This document shows positions 5,627 through 6,945 of a stretch of DNA of 6,945 nucleotides, in pieces. The notes under the pieces are model-generated. The model did not search any database. It worked only from the letters and a program-made list of their open reading frames with translations, and was not told the DNA's origin. The DNA is from Rubritepida sp. (GTDB taxonomy: Bacteria; Pseudomonadota; Alphaproteobacteria; Acetobacterales; Acetobacteraceae). The DNA lies in the NCBI GenBank assembly GCA_028291485.1, contig JAQGHZ010000349.1, positions 1-6,945 on the forward strand, in the 5' to 3' direction. The translations under genes and the position numbers were made by a program. Every line of letters begins with the position of its first letter. Within the stretch, counting starts at the first letter, position 1.

Positions 5627-6058
5627 TTAGCTCTTAGCAGGCTGCTCGCTCTTGCGCGACTGGGTACCGAGACCGATCTGCTTCGCCAGCGATGAACGGT
5701 GCTTCGCGTAATTCGGCGCCACCATCGGGTAGTCGGGCGGCAGGCTCCACTTGTCGCGGTACTGATCGGGCGTCAAACCGTAAGAGGTCTGCAAATGCCG
5801 CTTGAGCATCTTGAGCTTCTTGCCGTCCTCGAGGCAGATCAGGTAGTCCGGCGTGACCGACTTCTTGACGGGAACGGCGGGCGCCTTCTTCTCGATCTCG
5901 ACGCGGGCAGGCACGGAGCCAAGCGAGGAAAGGGTGCGGTGAACTTCGACGATCAGGCCAGAAAGATCGTTCACGGAGACCGGATTGTTCGACACATGAG
6001 CCGAGACGATTTCCGCGGTCAGTCCCAACAGATCGCCGACGGAAGAACTGTCTGACAT
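5627..6058 (-). CDS. mucR: Ros/MucR-family transcriptional regulator
   Basis: This 143-residue protein is close in size to MucR/Ros. The N-terminal half (about 1-50, starting DLLGLTAEIVSAHVSNNPV) is the oligomerisation region; a linker (about 52-68) rich in Lys, Pro and Val precedes the DNA-binding domain. That domain has YLICLEDGKKLKMLKRHL (72-89), LTPDQYRDKW (95-104), YPMVAPNYA (110-118) and SLAKQIGLG (123-131). MucR proteins bind AT-rich DNA in an H-NS-like way and control surface polysaccharide, motility and cell-cycle genes. In Ros the zinc ligands are Cys, Cys, His, His; here the equivalent positions are C75, D78, H88 and Y93, with S92 next to it, so the fourth ligand appears lost. AGGA (6068-6071) sits 9 nt before the ATG. 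The fur gene follows on the same strand and tusA diverges. Confidence 0.93.
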   Translation of the reverse strand: MSDSSSVGDLLGLTAEIVSAHVSNNPVSVNDLSGLIVEVHRTLSSLGSVPARVEIEKKAPAVPVKKSVTPDYLICLEDGKKLKMLKRHLQTSYGLTPDQYRDKWSLPPDYPMVAPNYAKHRSSLAKQIGLGTQSRKSEQPAKS

Positions 6059-6093
6059 AGCGCTTGTTCCTATCCACTAGAAGAATATCGAGG

Positions 6094-6121
6094 TCTATAG
6101 GGTTTCATCGCGATTCCGCAA
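6094..6121 (-). promoter_or_regulatory. Candidate sigma-70-type promoter for mucR
   Basis: On the - strand, TTGCGG (6121-6116) and TATAGA (6099-6094) are separated by 16 bp, giving a predicted leader of roughly 29 nt before the mucR ATG. This gap (6059-6174) is more AT-rich than its surroundings and also separates the divergent tusA gene. It contains the self-complementary TCGATCGA (6124-6131). MucR-family genes are often autoregulated through such regions, but no specific operator can be claimed. Confidence 0.4.
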
Positions 6122-6174
6122 GATCGATCGACATGTATGGCCCAGCAATCACCCTCGCGTAATCGAAAGTGAGA

Positions 6175-6411
6175 ATGATGACCGCCGTCCAACTGCTGGA
6201 TGTCTCCACCGACACTTGCCCAATGACCTTTGTGCGCGCACGGCTTCGGCTCGACCGCATGCAGGCGGGCGAGGTGCTGGAGATCCGCTTCAGGGGCGAA
6301 GAGCCTCGCCAGAACCTGCACCGGACCTTGGCCGAGCAAGGATATACGATCCTGCTCATGGAATTCGGAGAAGATGGGAGCGGGCGGTTGCTGGTCAAGA
6401 AGGAAGGGTGA
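6175..6411 (+). CDS. TusA-family sulfurtransferase-like small protein
   Basis: This protein of about 78 residues has the TusA/SirA/YedF fold signature: a first strand QLLDVSTDTCP with a conserved Cys-Pro (C15-P16), then the helix FVRARLRLDRM, the loop QAGEVLEIRF, and a central RQNLHRTLAEQGYTIL. In the family, the cysteine carries a persulfide and passes sulfur to partners in tRNA thiolation or sulfur metabolism. Here the motif is CPMT rather than CPxP, a variant I associate with an alphaproteobacterial subgroup, so a different partner is possible. The start is uncertain: GTG 6169, ATG 6175 and ATG 6178 are in frame, and GAAAG (6165-6169) is the only weak ribosome binding site; I chose 6175. 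It diverges from mucR and converges on rimI, so it is probably a single-gene unit, and no TusBCD or TusE gene is near. Confidence 0.8.
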   Translation: MMTAVQLLDVSTDTCPMTFVRARLRLDRMQAGEVLEIRFRGEEPRQNLHRTLAEQGYTILLMEFGEDGSGRLLVKKEG

Positions 6412-6451
6412 GAATTCATTACTTGCAGTCATTCGACTGGTTTGAATTTTC
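6410..6451. terminator. Possible terminator hairpin between the convergent tusA and rimI ends
   Basis: An outer stem pairs 6410-6418 (GAGAATTCA) with 6443-6451 (TGAATTTTC), including one G-U pair, and an inner perfect stem CAGTC (6426-6430) / GACTG (6435-6439) closes on ATTC. The run of T (6447-6450) is in the outer 3' arm on the + strand. It begins at the tusA stop and lies inside the rimI 3' end, in a locally AT-rich patch. It could end tusA transcription; the structure is imperfect, so the call is tentative. Confidence 0.35.
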
Positions 6452-6883
6452 TCCCGCCGACAGACAGCGACGCATGGCAAGTGCGTGAGAGCCCGGCGCA
6501 TAGTAATCCCGGCGCACGCCGATCCTGGTGAACCCCGCCGCGGCATAGAGACCGATCGCTGCCTCATTCGCCTCGGCCACCTCGAGGAACATCGCCTTCG
6601 CGCCGGCAGCGCCCACGGCAGCGAGCGCAGTGCTCACCAGCGCCGCGCCGATGCCGCCCCTCCGCGCCGCGGGATCCACCGCGAGCGTCAGGATCTCCGC
6701 CTCGTCGAGCGTCTGGCGGGCGAGGACGAAGCCCTTTTCCCCGGCGCGCAGCGCGAAGGTGCCATCGAGGCTCAGCAGCGTCGCGAGGGTCTCCGCATCC
6801 CAGGCCGCGCCGGGCGGAAAGGAAGTGGCATGGATGGCCGCCAGCAGCGTGGCATCCTCCGGTCCGGCGGCGACCAGCTTCAT
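6419..6883 (-). CDS. rimI: RimI-like ribosomal protein S18 alanine N-acetyltransferase (GNAT)
   Basis: RimI acetylates the N-terminal alanine of ribosomal protein S18 in the cytoplasm. The 154-residue protein has the GNAT core: strand ILTLAVDPAARRGGIGAALV (64-83), with the acetyl-CoA pyrophosphate loop RRGGIG (74-79), then MFLEVAEANEAAIGLYAAAGF (98-118), typical of RimI. E101 and Y113 match the spacing of the catalytic Glu and Tyr known from Salmonella RimI (E103/Y115). The C-terminal DYYAPGSHALAMRR (126-139) is also RimI-like. The last residues, ENSNQSNDCK, are unlike the rest and fall in the AT-rich hairpin at the tusA/rimI junction, so they may be a read-through tail rather than a conserved part. 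The ATG overlaps the stop of the upstream tsaB-like gene (ATGA, 6880-6883), and the tsaB-rimI pairing is common in bacteria. A generic GNAT is the alternative. Confidence 0.87.
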   Translation of the reverse strand: MKLVAAGPEDATLLAAIHATSFPPGAAWDAETLATLLSLDGTFALRAGEKGFVLARQTLDEAEILTLAVDPAARRGGIGAALVSTALAAVGAAGAKAMFLEVAEANEAAIGLYAAAGFTRIGVRRDYYAPGSHALAMRRCLSAGENSNQSNDCK

Positions 6884-6945
6884 GTCGTCGCGGGCGGCTC
6901 GACATAGGCGGGCTCGGCCGCGCGGACGGGCAGGCCGCCGGAAAG
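6880..6945 (-). CDS. tsaB: C-terminal end of a TsaB-like tRNA t6A synthesis protein (partial)
   Basis: The frame enters from the right edge and gives the last 21 residues before TGA (6882-6880), ending PAYVEPPATT. TsaB proteins often end with a Pro-x-Tyr-x-x-x-Pro-Pro pattern like this, and tsaB commonly sits directly upstream of rimI. TsaB is the non-catalytic partner of TsaD in making the N6-threonylcarbamoyladenosine of tRNAs. The call rests mainly on gene order and a short tail, so it is moderate. The 4-nt overlap with rimI suggests coupled translation. Confidence 0.6.
   Translation of the reverse strand, partial: LSGGLPVRAAEPAYVEPPATT

Noticed and set aside
1..6945. CRISPR array, insertion sequence, tRNA or phage/attachment site
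   Set aside because: No regularly spaced direct repeats, transposase or integrase motifs, or tRNA-like cloverleaf were seen on either strand by eye.

Overview
The window reads as a stretch of chromosome from a high-GC alphaproteobacterium. The order ugpB-A-E-C, a Bug-type periplasmic binding protein, a Ros/MucR regulator, a Fur/Mur-type regulator next to an OlsB-like acyltransferase, and a tsaB-rimI end all fit Rhodospirillales, perhaps Acetobacteraceae. That placement is inferred from gene families and composition; no database was consulted.

Positions 1-4266 lie on the + strand. They hold the last 41 codons of a ugpB-like substrate-binding protein, the permeases ugpA and ugpE (4-nt-type TGATG junction), the ATPase ugpC after a 166-bp spacer rich in inverted repeats, and an orphan Bug/TctC-like binding protein. 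The first four encode an ABC importer of the sn-glycerol-3-phosphate/glycerophosphodiester type. The Bug gene starts 43 bp after ugpC and probably shares its transcript, but it belongs to a different transport class.

Positions 4301-6058 lie on the - strand and read right to left: mucR-like regulator, Fur-family regulator, olsB-like N-acyltransferase. The fur stop and olsB start overlap (ATGA), so the two are probably translationally coupled. The fur reading frame continues upstream of its first ATG to an ATT codon with a well-placed ribosome binding site. Two of the regulators show altered metal-ligand positions.

Positions 6175-6411 (+) hold a small TusA-family protein divergent from mucR. 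Positions 6419-6945 (-) hold rimI and the last 21 codons of a tsaB-like gene, again joined by an ATGA overlap. The tusA and rimI ends converge with a 7-bp gap and a possible terminator hairpin.

No gene-free stretch exceeds 300 bases. There are no tRNA or rRNA genes, CRISPR arrays, insertion sequences or phage genes. I see no clearly new system. The best leads are local: the Fur start and metal sites, fur-olsB coupling, the hairpins inside the ugp operon, and a hairpin that covers the Bug gene's ribosome binding site.
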